Below, in pieces: positions 1 to 9,198 of a DNA stretch of 64,000 bases (its first letter is position 1; the number at the start of each line of letters is the position of its first letter). Both the position numbers and the translations under genes were made by a program. The notes beneath the pieces were generated by a model. That model did no database searches and was not told where the DNA came from. It saw nothing but the letters and a program-made list of their open reading frames with translations. This stretch comes from Pirellulaceae bacterium (GTDB lineage Bacteria > Planctomycetota > Planctomycetia > Pirellulales > Pirellulaceae): contig JAHDXO010000036.1 in NCBI GenBank assembly GCA_023382975.1, forward strand, positions 24,618 to 88,617, read 5' to 3'.

Positions 1-1085
1 TCTGGTCCCACGTGCTCTGCGGACTCGATGGTCTGACCGTTTTCAGTTGGAGCAAACGGGGCTGGTCCTGGTGGCGGGGCCGCGAGGAGGTTCAAACCGA
101 AGCGGACAAATATCCCTATTCGAACCTAATCCCCATCGCCCGCCGCACGGATGGCCTGCGGGGAATCCTCGATTTCGCCGAGGAGATTCAGGAAGTCGCC
201 GGGCAGGTCTTGCCCAAGGGCTGGGGGCCGACGCCTTCCGTCGGGCTGCTCTACTCGTGGCCCCAGGCCCGACGGCTCGTGCTCGATGCCACCACGCCCG
301 ACAAGACCGCCGCCTACTATGCGGCTTTGAAGTACGGCCACGCCAACCTGCGCGTCGTCCCTTCGGACCGGGCGATGGAACCCGATGGTCTTGCCGGTCT
401 GAAGGTACTGGTGTTGGGCGGGATCCGGTATCTCGAACCCGAATTGGCGCCGGTGCTGGAGTCCTTCATCAACAACGGCGGCGTGTTGGTGTATGGCGAA
501 TCGATACCGGCCTGGGACCTCCACGGCCAGGCATTGCCAAATATGCCGGTGGCAGGCGTATTCGGCGAGCCCGACTTGACGCCCAGTCGCTGCGGCGACC
601 TCGAACTGCGGCGCGGCGTCCGCACGATCGAGGCCGTGCCAGGCGCGCAGGTGCTGCGGCGCGACTCGGCGGAACGCCCGGTTCTGGTTCGCCGTGATCT
701 GGGACGCGGTCGGGTGTATTTCCAGACGGCGGACGTAGTCGGCTATCCTCTGCTTGAGCTGCTCGAGGAGGTCTTCCAGGACATCCGGCCCGAACCCGGT
801 TGGCATCTGGCCGCGGAAGTCCACTTGGCAGAGCGAAGCGAACCGGCGCCGAACGTGCTGATCTCCCGGCGTTCTTACGCGGATCGGCATGTACTGCTGG
901 TCCAGAACCGCGACGGTTACGCTAAACGACTGCGCCTGCATCTGCCGGGACTCGGCACCGGCTGGCAGCCCTACGACGGACTAGCTCGCCGCAAACTGCC
1001 CGCCGCAGCAGACGGGAGTGTTTCCCTGACCCTTAACGAAGGCGATCCCGCGGTGGTGATTTGGCAGCGTGACGAACGACGCTGA
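1..1085 (+). CDS. GH42-like beta-galactosidase family protein, C-terminal part (truncated by window edge)
   Basis: The frame is open from the first bases of the window, so the N-terminus lies outside it; about 360 codons are visible. The first residues (GLDGLTVFSWSKRGW) look like the end of a GH42-type TIM barrel. A Rossmann-like region follows (LKVLVLGGIRYLEP, then NNGGVLVYGES), as in the glutamine-amidotransferase-like trimerisation domain of GH42 enzymes, and then a C-terminal beta-rich tail. The family hydrolyses beta-galactosides and related glycosides. The catalytic glutamates would be in the missing part, so activity cannot be judged. Assignment rests on domain order and style rather than a catalytic motif. 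Confidence 0.6.
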   Translation, partial: WSHVLCGLDGLTVFSWSKRGWSWWRGREEVQTEADKYPYSNLIPIARRTDGLRGILDFAEEIQEVAGQVLPKGWGPTPSVGLLYSWPQARRLVLDATTPDKTAAYYAALKYGHANLRVVPSDRAMEPDGLAGLKVLVLGGIRYLEPELAPVLESFINNGGVLVYGESIPAWDLHGQALPNMPVAGVFGEPDLTPSRCGDLELRRGVRTIEAVPGAQVLRRDSAERPVLVRRDLGRGRVYFQTADVVGYPLLELLEEVFQDIRPEPGWHLAAEVHLAERSEPAPNVLISRRSYADRHVLLVQNRDGYAKRLRLHLPGLGTGWQPYDGLARRKLPAAADGSVSLTLNEGDPAVVIWQRDERR

Positions 1086-1148
1086 CTGGCTGCCTTCTGG
1101 CAAGGCGATTCGTCTATGCGGACGTTGGACAGAACTACTCGATCGCCT

Positions 1149-2153
1149 TCAACAGTTCTCGCAAACTGAGGAGCGTGGATGGTTCCGATTGAAGTGAAAT
1201 TCGGCTGCTAGCCGCCGTCCCGCGGTTTGCGACCAGACGCCCCCCAACGGCGTCCTGAGTTCGACGCCCCGTTGCAGCTTGAGTCGTGGGAGCCCCTCGT
1301 CGATTTCGATCAACAGGGAATGAAGCGGCTGCTCGCACGCAAACTTCCCGCGGAACAGGGATTCGAGTTGGAAAAACAGCCAGTATTCGTACAGGGTTGC
1401 CACATTCCGCGCACCGCCCTGCCAAACATCCTGACCGCCGTCCCAGGCCAGTTGTGCGCCTACGTGAAACTGCAGCCACAGATGCAGCAGTTCCCGATAT
1501 CCGGCCTTTTGCTGCAACACAGGGCTGCCCAACAGCAGCAGCATCTCCGGGAGCGAAACATCCGGCAGAAAATTTTATCCTAGCACTCTGGCCAAGTTAG
1601 TGCGAAGCCAATCCACTTCGTTAACCAGACGTACGTTTTCCGGCTTCGCAGCGTCCCCGCCGCCACGGCCGAGCAACACGCCGACTTCGGCGAGAAAGTC
1701 GCGGAACTCGACCAAGACCATCTTGGCGAAGCGATTCTCCGGCGTGTCCAAGAAATCGTTGCGAACGCTAACGGACACGCGCCTCGGCAGCGAAGTCAAA
1801 CTCGGCTGCGCCTGGCGCAATGGATGCGTCGGCTGCAAAGCCACACGTTCGCCTGCGCAAGCGATCTGACGAGCCAAGTCCTTGCCGCTCCGAAACGTCC
1901 GGCTCATCTCGCGCTGCTCCACCTCGTCCTCCAGCCGCCGATGCGGACTGCGCAAAATCTGGTCTACCGCTCCGCCAAACGCGGACGACTCCAGCGTGTG
2001 CCGCAGGAACTCCAGTTGCTGCTCCAACACAGCGCGATTAGTGCGCCAGTCCAAGGCTTCGCGTACTTCGGCGCAGAAGATCAGGCAGTTGTTGTCGGCG
2101 TAATATGCTCTCCTGGTCAAACTGGGCGACGCGAACACCTCCTGCGCAATCAC
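1149..2153 (-). pseudogene. Decayed DUF2357-type nuclease gene (McrBC-associated family)
   Basis: One minus-strand frame carries two matching pieces of a DUF2357-family protein. The first (2153 to 1575) contains NCLIFCAEVREALDWRTNRA, a VDQILRSPHR stretch and DTPENRFAKMVLVEFRDFL. The second (1544 to 1149) contains GGARNVATLYEYWLFFQLE. A TAA at 1575-1577 separates them with no frameshift, and a further in-frame TAG lies just upstream of residue V of VIAQEVF. The C-terminal nuclease part is missing: the frame stops at 1149. Family members usually exceed 500 residues and are often coded beside an McrB-like GTPase in restriction systems; none is visible here. The simplest reading is a dead restriction gene. 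Readthrough is possible but unsupported. Confidence 0.55.
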
Positions 2154-2583
2154 TGCCGGATGTTTGGCGCGTGCTTGCTGCTACTTGGCCGACAGTCCAC
2201 GTTTGCGGCGCAAGGCCGCACCGGGCTGCATGGACCAATTTTCCGCATATTCCTGAGTTGGGTTCATCCTGGTCGCGCCCTTGCAGATCAAACAACACGG
2301 CTGGGCATTGCCACAGATCCGCCCGGGTCGTATTGTCACCAACTGACCGCAGGTAGCAACCCGGGACGGAACATTTTTGGGTATCGATCGTGCTCTTAGC
2401 GAACCGCGACCCTGCCGGCTGCCCCAACGGGTGAACCAGTCTTGTCAGCGAGAACGGCAAAACAAGACGAACTCGGCGCGGGCCCGGCGGCCTTCTGCAG
2501 CCGTTGAACCAGCGGCTGTGGACACCGCGATGGCTGCACGACGATACGACCGGGCCCTGAACTCGGATCGAGCGGGACGGTCG
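2154..2583. other. Stretch without a convincing gene
   Basis: Open frames here have no recognisable domains and no good ribosome binding sites. It lies between the decayed DUF2357 gene and the DUF4160 pair and may hold more debris of the same locus. One open minus frame (2460 to 2038) overlaps the pseudogene in another phase and was not accepted. Confidence 0.4.
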
Positions 2584-2925
2584 TCATCCTGCCGGCTGAC
2601 GGTCGTCCACTGCCAGATTCCGTTCGTCCAGGAATTCCACGGGCGGTTCGTTCTGGCCGTGTTCCCACATCAGCGAGTAGAACCAGATTCCGCTCTCGCC
2701 GATGCAGAAGTCGGCGGGCGTGAACAACATCTTCGAATCGAGCGGCGGCTCTGGCCGCTGCGGACTGTACTCGGCCGACCACCCGAACGCCTCGCCCTTC
2801 CACGGCTGGCCCCGAGCGTGCAAACGCTCCGCAAATGCCCGCACTTCCTCGCGGTCGGGAACCGCAATCGGCACAACCGGCGTCACTCCTTCCAACACGC
2901 GGACTGTTGCTCTAACCACCGGCAC
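2584..2925 (-). CDS. Hypothetical protein, second gene of the DUF4160 pair
   Basis: The protein has 113 residues from a GTG start at 2925. That start is chosen because AGGAGG lies about 8 bases upstream, inside the end of the DUF4160 gene; an in-frame ATG at 2976 lacks this support. The gene overlaps the DUF4160 gene by 14 bases, so the two are probably translated together. The sequence has a proline-rich middle (PQRPEPPLDSKML) and an aromatic patch (GIWFYSLMWEHG). I do not recognise the family. DUF4160 genes are usually followed by a DUF2442 gene in small toxin-antitoxin-like pairs, and this protein does not resemble DUF2442. Confidence 0.6.
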   Translation of the reverse strand: MPVVRATVRVLEGVTPVVPIAVPDREEVRAFAERLHARGQPWKGEAFGWSAEYSPQRPEPPLDSKMLFTPADFCIGESGIWFYSLMWEHGQNEPPVEFLDERNLAVDDRQPAG

Positions 2926-3160
2926 GTTTATCCACCTCCTGTTCCCAGGCAAGGAGCAATTGCTCGTGATATTCATTCAGGATACGCTCGATTTCGCGAA
3001 GTTCATGCCTCGCGAAACGCCCCGGCCGTGCGAGTTCGATTGGGTTGAGCCAGTACTTGGCCTCTTTGCCATCTTTGCCCACATGAACGTGAGCGGGTTC
3101 ATCCAAGTCGGCTTCGTAGAACCAGCAACGATACCCACGAACTCGCAGAATGACCGGCAT
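2912..3160 (-). CDS. DUF4160 domain protein
   Basis: The protein has 82 residues, the usual size of the family. The DUF4160 signature is clear: an N-terminal strand MPVILRVRGYRCWFY, then DEPAHVHVGKDGKEAKYWL, followed by a helix-rich end (ELREIERILNEYHEQLL). DUF4160 proteins occur in small two-gene units with DUF2442 and are often listed as toxin-antitoxin candidates, but their activity is not established. The partner here, which overlaps by 14 bases, belongs to another, unrecognised family. Confidence 0.8.
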   Translation of the reverse strand: MPVILRVRGYRCWFYEADLDEPAHVHVGKDGKEAKYWLNPIELARPGRFARHELREIERILNEYHEQLLLAWEQEVDKRAGG

Positions 3161-3322
3161 GATTCCACCACGACGTTGGATTTTCTTTCGCGCCAGATTC
3201 TACCCGCCAGCGGCACCGCGGACAAGATCGGGGTCGGAACGGTCGTCGCCCTCGTTCCCGACTTGTTTTTCCTCTCAGGCAAACAGACGATAGTAGAGTT
3301 TGCTCGCACCGGAGAATACGCC

Positions 3323-6073
3323 ATGTCGAAACGATGCAGGTCACTTGGTGGGTCCGCAGAGTACATCTCGACCTCTCCGCTTTTTCGGCTGACGAGCGGC
3401 GGATCGACCGCGGGGATGGTTGTCGCCTTTTTCGTGGTATTGCTGCTGTCGGCAAGCCCGAGTCGCGCCTTCGAGGTGCCTTTGACGATCTGGGAAACGG
3501 CGGGAGTCGATCGTCAGCAGGAGATCTGCTCGACGGGCGTCCCGTTGCCGTGCGGGCTGCTGCACGAACCTGCAGGTCTGGCGGTATTCGATTCGGCCGG
3601 GACAGCGGTCCCGGCTCAATTCCGCGTGCTGGAGCGGTGGCGCGATACGGGCGAAGGACGCGACGATCTGTCGATCCGCTGGCTGCTGGTGACGTTCCTG
3701 GCCGATGTGCCGGCCGACCAGCATGCGGTCTACCATTTGAAGCGCGGAGCGAACCCCGTGCCGTCGGAACCGCTGAGGATCGACCAGGACGCGGACGGAT
3801 ACCGCATGGGCGGGCTGACGTTCCGCAAAGATTTCACGGCGCCGTTCGCCTTAGAGCTGACCGACCCGGACGGCAAGCGGATCGGGACGGAAGGCCAGCA
3901 GATCCAGTGGAGCGTCTGGGAAGACGGCCCGGTGCGGGCTTGCCTGCGAGCCGAAAGCGCGACCGATCATTCGCGGTTCGGCTTCATCGCCTGGATCTAC
4001 GCCTATGCGGGGCAGAAGCGTTGGGACATGACGGTCGTCTTGAAAAACACGCCGAACGAAGCTCAAGGCCCGTTCTACCTCCGGGATTTCTCCGTCGTCT
4101 GGCAACCGCCCGAGGCGCGTACGGGCCGCGAATTTCTGCTCGGTGGTCAGTGGGGACGCGCGGTCGCCGGATGCATCGAAGGCGATCAGCCGGTCTATGT
4201 GATGCAGGCTTCCGACGGCACGGATCGATGGGATGCGCTCGGGGACAACAATGGGCTGGTCATGGACTGGACGCCGGACAAGGCGAAATGCAGGGCAGGG
4301 CAGGGCGGGTTCCGCGGCTATCGAGTGCTGTCGGGCGAGCAGCAACTGGGTACCGGCGACTTCGCTGCGGGCTGGGCGGCCGTCAACACGACTCAGGCAG
4401 GCGTCTGGGCGACGGTCCGCGACTACCATCATCAATGGCCCAAGGCGACCGAGGTTAACACCGGGACCATCACGCTCCGCTTGTGGCCCAAGTACGCGCA
4501 GGGTTTCGGCGGCTTGCATTGGCTGGATGACTGTACCCGCAAGGCTCACGATCTGTCCTTCCGTCTGTCGGAGACGCCGTTGACCGCGGACCAGGGTGAG
4601 GCCGCGGACAAGGCATTCGACCATCCACTGGTCGCCCATGTGCTGCCCGAGTGGTCCCTGGCAGCCGGTGCGTGGCGAATGTCGCCCGAGCGGCGAATTC
4701 AGCCGTTCGCGGGCGGCGGCGCTTCAGCGCAAACGGCGTCCGGCCGCAATTGGGTCACCTGGGGCGGCGACGTCTCCGACCGCATCCGCCGCCGTTACCA
4801 TCAGGCGACGCTCGAACCGTTCGCGTGCGGCGGAGATCCCGCGGAAGCCTATCGACTGGCTCGCACCGCGCGGCATTCGGCCGGCATGACGCCGCTGTGG
4901 CTGGACGAATACCAGTACCCGCGGGACGTCGACAAGCTGACGCACGCTCAATACTGCGGGCTGGCACGAAAGGCGGGGACCTATCGCCCGGACACCTGGC
5001 ACTACGGGTTCATGACCTGGAACGCCTCGCATTTCTGCTGTCAGGAACTCTTCGACGCTTGGCGGCTGTTCGGCGATCCGTTGGCGTTGGAAGCCATCGG
5101 CACAGTCGGCCGCTGGTGCCAGGCGTATGTCGACTTCCGCGAAGGCGGGGGCAATCTGGTGGCGGGGACTCGAGCCGACGGGTTGCCGTTGTACAACTTG
5201 TGCGAGGCCTATCGCATCCTGGGCGACCCGTCGATGCGCGAGTCGCTCGACCGCTTTGCCGAATTGTGCTGGCGGCAAGTCGACAAGCAGCGCGGCAACT
5301 ACGGCGTGATGGACTCGTGGGAGGGCGGCCAAGAGCGGTGCGAGAAGCCGTTCATGATGGCGCAGGTCATGCAAGGGCTGCGCGATTATTGGGAAGTGAC
5401 CGGCGACCAGCGCGCGGTCGACCAGTTCGTCGGCATGGCGGATTTCATCCTGGCGGAGTCGTCGCTGGGTCCGTGGGGTTTCCACTACGTGGTGCTGATC
5501 GATCCCGAGCAGAACCGCGAACGATTGGCGCAGAAGCGGCGGGAACTGGATGAAGATTCGCGTCCCGACGGGCAGAAGAACCTCAGCTACGGGCATCTCG
5601 CCTGGGTCATGGCCTGGGCGCATCGCCAGACGGGCGAAACCCGGTTCCGCCAAGCCGTGGACGGGCTCAACCGACACGCCTACCCGCACGTTCCCTGGGC
5701 GTACACGGGCTACCATCCAGAGCGATCGGATGCCGAACCGCCCGCGGCCATCACGGATCTGAGGGCCGAGCGGTTGGACAACGGGCGCGTCAGACTCCGC
5801 TGGACGGCCCCGCTGGGCGAACCGACACGGTATCAAGTGAAGTGGGCACGAAGTCCGATCGTCGAGCGGCTGGAGTATCCGGCAGAGAAGGACACGAAGA
5901 CCAACTGGTGGGCTGCAGAAATCGTCGCCAACCCACCGGCCCCAGCCGCCGCCGGCACGGACCAGTCATTCATCGTCGCCGCAGCGCCCCCCAGTCCCTG
6001 TTGGTTCGCCATCCGCAGCTTCGACGCCCACAACAACCGCAGCGCGATCAGCAACCAAGCGCAAGTGCCATGA
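3323..6073 (+). CDS. Exported PcRGLX/YetA-like polysaccharide lyase family protein with fibronectin III end
   Basis: The protein has 916 residues from ATG 3323; the frame is open further upstream, but this ATG places a signal sequence correctly (hydrophobic VVAFFVVLLLSASPSRA near residue 45). The start of the mature part, LTIWETAGVDR followed by TGVPLPCGLL, is typical of the N-terminal RIFT-barrel of exo-rhamnogalacturonan lyase (PcRGLX) and YetA-like proteins. The middle is an alpha/alpha-barrel-like region with many Trp and Tyr residues. The last 100 residues form a fibronectin type III-like domain (AITDLRAERLDNGRVRLRWTA). A role in degrading acidic plant or algal polysaccharide outside the cytoplasm is likely; the substrate is inferred from the family only. 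Confidence 0.75.
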   Translation: MSKRCRSLGGSAEYISTSPLFRLTSGGSTAGMVVAFFVVLLLSASPSRAFEVPLTIWETAGVDRQQEICSTGVPLPCGLLHEPAGLAVFDSAGTAVPAQFRVLERWRDTGEGRDDLSIRWLLVTFLADVPADQHAVYHLKRGANPVPSEPLRIDQDADGYRMGGLTFRKDFTAPFALELTDPDGKRIGTEGQQIQWSVWEDGPVRACLRAESATDHSRFGFIAWIYAYAGQKRWDMTVVLKNTPNEAQGPFYLRDFSVVWQPPEARTGREFLLGGQWGRAVAGCIEGDQPVYVMQASDGTDRWDALGDNNGLVMDWTPDKAKCRAGQGGFRGYRVLSGEQQLGTGDFAAGWAAVNTTQAGVWATVRDYHHQWPKATEVNTGTITLRLWPKYAQGFGGLHWLDDCTRKAHDLSFRLSETPLTADQGEAADKAFDHPLVAHVLPEWSLAAGAWRMSPERRIQPFAGGGASAQTASGRNWVTWGGDVSDRIRRRYHQATLEPFACGGDPAEAYRLARTARHSAGMTPLWLDEYQYPRDVDKLTHAQYCGLARKAGTYRPDTWHYGFMTWNASHFCCQELFDAWRLFGDPLALEAIGTVGRWCQAYVDFREGGGNLVAGTRADGLPLYNLCEAYRILGDPSMRESLDRFAELCWRQVDKQRGNYGVMDSWEGGQERCEKPFMMAQVMQGLRDYWEVTGDQRAVDQFVGMADFILAESSLGPWGFHYVVLIDPEQNRERLAQKRRELDEDSRPDGQKNLSYGHLAWVMAWAHRQTGETRFRQAVDGLNRHAYPHVPWAYTGYHPERSDAEPPAAITDLRAERLDNGRVRLRWTAPLGEPTRYQVKWARSPIVERLEYPAEKDTKTNWWAAEIVANPPAPAAAGTDQSFIVAAAPPSPCWFAIRSFDAHNNRSAISNQAQVP

Positions 6074-6259
6074 CCTCCAAATTCATCGAGCATTCGCAGG
6101 GGAGAACGCTTGATGAAGACAGGAAGTAGTAGGGCAGGGCAGGGGGGAGGGGCAGCGGCTTGGAGATAGTCGAGTCCGCAGCCGGTCCCAAAATTTGACT
6201 TCGATTCGCGATATCCGGCTATTCTTCTGCCATCGATCTTTCTGCCAGTTCCGTCCATG

Positions 6260-7006
6260 TCAGTCGGCCCGCGCTTCCGGGTTCTCGACCAACTCCCGGA
6301 TTACTTCGGGGCACTTGGCCCAGGTCGTTTGGTAGGTGGCTTCCAGCGGCGCGGGGACGTACAGCCCGGGTTCGAGGAACAGCGGCAGCGTGGGCAGTGC
6401 GTCGCCCACGGCCACGGGTTCGACGTAGGCGGTCGGCGGGTCGTCGGCCGAGTAGGCGGCGACAGTCAGCCGTTTGTCCGGCGGCAGCTCGAACGGTTCC
6501 TCTTGAATCGCATCCCAGATCGCCTTGTGAATGCCTTGCGGATCGCGGCTCGTGGGCGGAAACAGATCGACGACCAGCAAATGGATGCCTTGTCGCAGGA
6601 GTTCTTCCGCTTTCGCAACGAATGTCTTCAGCGCATGACGGCTGCTCTTGTTCCCTGGCGATACGATTTCCAGTACGGCGACCAACTGTCCCAACCGATG
6701 CCGGATTGCGATCCGGTTGGCCCGCCGGGCGTAGCAATCGGTCGTCGCCGACGTGACATACGCTGCCCGAGGCGGCGCCTCGGCCACTGCCGTCCCGCCA
6801 CCATTCGGGAAATCCTCCCCGGGCCTCTCCCGCCGCTGCAAAGTAATCACATCCGGGATCGGCCCACCCACCGCTTGCTCGGCCATCGCGAAGAAACCAG
6901 GCGGAAGCGCACCGGCGTTCAATTCGTTACGGATCTCGATCGTCCATCCCTGGTGGAAATCGTGAAATGTCCCGGCATCGACTCGGCTCCAGTCATGGAT
7001 CGGCAT
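6260..7006 (-). CDS. DUF4058 family protein
   Basis: The protein has 248 residues and starts with MPIHDWSRVDAGTFHDFH, the hallmark of DUF4058, a family of unknown function common in planctomycetes and cyanobacteria. It continues with the expected ELNAGALPPGFFAMAEQ, and the middle (HLLVVDLFPPTSRDPQGIH) resembles the conserved strands of a restriction-endonuclease-like fold. The length matches the family. It is divergent from the HD gene; the 190-base gap between them probably holds both promoters. Confidence 0.85.
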   Translation of the reverse strand: MPIHDWSRVDAGTFHDFHQGWTIEIRNELNAGALPPGFFAMAEQAVGGPIPDVITLQRRERPGEDFPNGGGTAVAEAPPRAAYVTSATTDCYARRANRIAIRHRLGQLVAVLEIVSPGNKSSRHALKTFVAKAEELLRQGIHLLVVDLFPPTSRDPQGIHKAIWDAIQEEPFELPPDKRLTVAAYSADDPPTAYVEPVAVGDALPTLPLFLEPGLYVPAPLEATYQTTWAKCPEVIRELVENPEARAD

Positions 7007-7197
7007 GGTGCGATTCTCCCTGCGAACGGCGCATCAAGCCCGCGTGCCACCGACGCAAGCTTTTCAACATCCTATCACGCTTCGGCGCGCAAGGGTATCG
7101 TGATGCTCGCCGAACCAAGTCGTCCGACGCACGAGTTCGTTTACAATGACATACCCAGATCCACAGGAATGTCGAGTTGGTTGGCCCGGGAGAATGC

Positions 7198-7851
7198 ATG
7201 ATGGAGCCGAACGAATTGATCGAACGTACCGCTGACCACGTACGCGCGTGCCTCTCGGACGAAGGCAGCGGGCATGACTGGTGGCACAGCTACCGGGTCT
7301 GGCGTACGGCGAAGCGAATCGCAAAGGCCGAGGGCGCCGATTCGCTGGTGGTGGAATTAGCCGCCCTGTTGCACGACCTTGGCGATTGGAAAGCCCACGG
7401 CGGCGATGCGACGGTCGGGCCGGCCGTATCGCGCCGTTGGCTGGAGTCACTGGGCGCAGAGTCGCCCATCGTCGACCATGTGTGTCAGATCGTCGGCGGG
7501 ATCTCGTTCAAGGGCGCGGGTGTCGAGCAACCGCCGTTGTCGTTGGAAGGCCAAGTCGTCCAGGACGCCGATCGACTGGATGCGATCGGAGCGATCGGGA
7601 TCGCCCGAGTATTCGCCTACGGCGGAGCCAAAGGCCAACTGATCCACGACCCGCACCGGCAACCGATCGAGCACCGTACGGCCGAAGCCTATCTGAGCAG
7701 CGGCGGCACCTCGATCAACCACTTCTACGAGAAACTGCTGTTGCTGCGGGACCGCATGAACACGTCCGCCGGCAGAGCCCTTGCCGATCAACGGCATCAG
7801 TTCATGGAACAGTTCCTGCGACGGTTCCACGAAGAATGGGAAGGCGGCTGA
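7198..7851 (+). CDS. HD domain phosphohydrolase
   Basis: The protein has about 217 residues. The HD metal motif is visible as HDWWHSYRV at residues 28-36, followed by LAALLHDLGDWKAHGG (HD pair), and later VVQDADRLDAIGAIGIARVF. This pattern matches the YedJ-like group of HD phosphohydrolases, which coordinate a metal with these His and Asp residues and hydrolyse phosphate esters of unknown identity. Two adjacent ATG codons (7198 and 7201) could start translation; GGGAGA lies 5 to 8 bases upstream. The gene stands alone, and the physiological substrate cannot be told from the sequence. Confidence 0.85.
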   Translation: MMEPNELIERTADHVRACLSDEGSGHDWWHSYRVWRTAKRIAKAEGADSLVVELAALLHDLGDWKAHGGDATVGPAVSRRWLESLGAESPIVDHVCQIVGGISFKGAGVEQPPLSLEGQVVQDADRLDAIGAIGIARVFAYGGAKGQLIHDPHRQPIEHRTAEAYLSSGGTSINHFYEKLLLLRDRMNTSAGRALADQRHQFMEQFLRRFHEEWEGG

Positions 7852-7917
7852 GATCCAATCGGAAACGGTACCGACGGTGATCTGCATCCCGATGCGTCAT
7901 GGGCACGATCCTGCCCT

Positions 7918-8265
7918 TTAGGGTGACGAAATCAGGAACGTGGTCATACCAACGGTCAGCCGGTCATTGGGTAGGAGGACCGCCTCGCGAACGTAGGAAC
8001 CATTCACCAACGTCCCGTTGGAGGACCCCAGATCGCGGACCACGACCTGGCCGTCCCGTCGGTCGAGCACGCAGTGCAAACGGCTGGCCCAACGGTCGAG
8101 CAACCGGAAGTCGGCTTCAGAGCCACGACCAATCGTGACCGGGAGGCGGTCCAGCGGAATCTCGGCTGGGCTGCTGTCCGGCGCGAGGAGAACGACTCGA
8201 GTCGCAGCCCCGGACGGACAAAGGTCTCGTATCAGGCAACTGGTGGTGTCAAGGTTGGTCTGCAT
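7918..8265 (-). CDS. Small FHA domain protein
   Basis: The protein has 115 residues and consists almost only of a forkhead-associated domain: VTIGRGSEADFRL, then SRLHCVL, then DLGSSNGTLVNGSYV. The Gly-Arg, Ser-Arg-X-His and Ser-Asn-Gly residues needed for phosphothreonine binding are all present. It starts inside the preceding response-regulator gene (17-base overlap), so it is translationally coupled to it. No Ser/Thr kinase is coded in the immediate run, so its phosphopeptide partner is elsewhere or is the kinase network of the cell. It is the last gene of the leftward signalling run. Confidence 0.85.
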   Translation of the reverse strand: MQTNLDTTSCLIRDLCPSGAATRVVLLAPDSSPAEIPLDRLPVTIGRGSEADFRLLDRWASRLHCVLDRRDGQVVVRDLGSSNGTLVNGSYVREAVLLPNDRLTVGMTTFLISSP

Positions 8266-8677
8266 CGCGTTCTTTCACGTTTCTGATCTCTTCGCCCACG
8301 GCGACGCGTTGGATGGCTTCGACCAGCATCGGTTCGTCCCGTCCCTTCGCGAAGTAGCCATGCGCCCCGCGTTCCCGAGCCTTTGCGACCGCAAACGGCG
8401 AGTCATCAAGCGCGTACACGAGAATCGGAAGATCGGGACGGATCTCTTTGATCTGCGACAGGGCATCGAGTCCGCGGATTAACGACGAGTTGATACCCAA
8501 CAGCACGACATCGGCGTTGCCCTCCCGCGCCATCGCCGCCGCCCCAAACACTTTGGCTTCGCCTGCGATGGCGATGCCTGCCGCGATCGCCAAGCTTCTC
8601 ATGCCATTGCGGACTGCCGTGTGATCGTCCACAATCAGAAGCTTGACGCCCACACTGTTTCTCTCATCGACAGACAT
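8249..8677 (-). CDS. Stand-alone receiver domain lacking the phosphoacceptor aspartate
   Basis: This is a CheY-like receiver of about 142 residues with no output domain. The acidic pocket (LLIVDDHTAVRNGM) and the conserved Lys (GYFAKGRDE) are present. At the phosphorylation site the sequence reads VVLLGINSS where active receivers have VVLLDINM: Gly replaces Asp at residue 61, and the base sequence (GGT) is clear. The protein therefore cannot be phosphorylated in the usual way and may act as a constitutive or binding-only pseudo-receiver. GAGGAGG lies just before two ATG codons (8680 and 8677); the second has the better spacing. It overlaps the FHA gene. Confidence 0.85.
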   Translation of the reverse strand: MSVDERNSVGVKLLIVDDHTAVRNGMRSLAIAAGIAIAGEAKVFGAAAMAREGNADVVLLGINSSLIRGLDALSQIKEIRPDLPILVYALDDSPFAVAKARERGAHGYFAKGRDEPMLVEAIQRVAVGEEIRNVKERDADQP

Positions 8678-8806
8678 CATTCCTCCTCAATCCGCATCGG
8701 CGAAGATACTCAGGATGGCCTTCAACACGTCGTCCGCTTCGCGGCCCCCGACGGAAAGAACGAGTGTTGTGCCACGGCTGGCGGCAGCAGTCCCAGGTCA
8801 TCCTGG

Positions 8807-9178
8807 CTACCGCGGTCGCCTGGAGCCAAAGACGGCATCTTGCCGGTCTCGAAAGACGGGCAAGTTGCGGCCATAGATGCTGCGTCGCAGTCGCTGACGC
8901 TCATTGCGTGACATGCCGCACAGACGCACGCAGCCGTGCTGGAACTGGGCGAGTTGGCGCAGTTCCAGCAACTGGCGAATCAACGGCGGGACCAACGACT
9001 GCTCCTCCGCAAACTCCAACACCAGCCGATAGGTCAGGTGCTCTTGCATGACGGCCCAGAGGCTTTCCACCAGGGAACGCTCATCTTCCGCATCCACGGT
9101 TGGATTCTCGGCTCGCACCAGCAGCCAGTTCGGCCCTCGTTCAACCGCGAAATCCCACGCTACCTTGACTTCCCCCAT
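8807..9178 (-). CDS. STAS-like (anti-sigma factor antagonist-like) protein
   Basis: The protein has 123 residues from ATG 9178, preceded by GGGAGGTGATC. The pattern fits a divergent STAS-type fold: an N-terminal strand (WLLVRAENP), a helix (ERSLVESLWAVMQE), a second strand (YRLVLEFAEE), then LIRQLLELRQLAQFQHGCVRLCGMS and a final helix ending in DRQDAV. STAS proteins bind anti-sigma factors or kinases in partner-switching pathways, where a Ser or Thr is the usual switch residue. Here the usual Asp-Ser segment is replaced by EEQSLV, so regulation by phosphorylation is uncertain. The gene lies 20 bases after the BON gene, in the same direction. Confidence 0.7.
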   Translation of the reverse strand: MGEVKVAWDFAVERGPNWLLVRAENPTVDAEDERSLVESLWAVMQEHLTYRLVLEFAEEQSLVPPLIRQLLELRQLAQFQHGCVRLCGMSRNERQRLRRSIYGRNLPVFRDRQDAVFGSRRPR

Positions 9179-9198
9179 GACGATCACCTCCCGACAAA

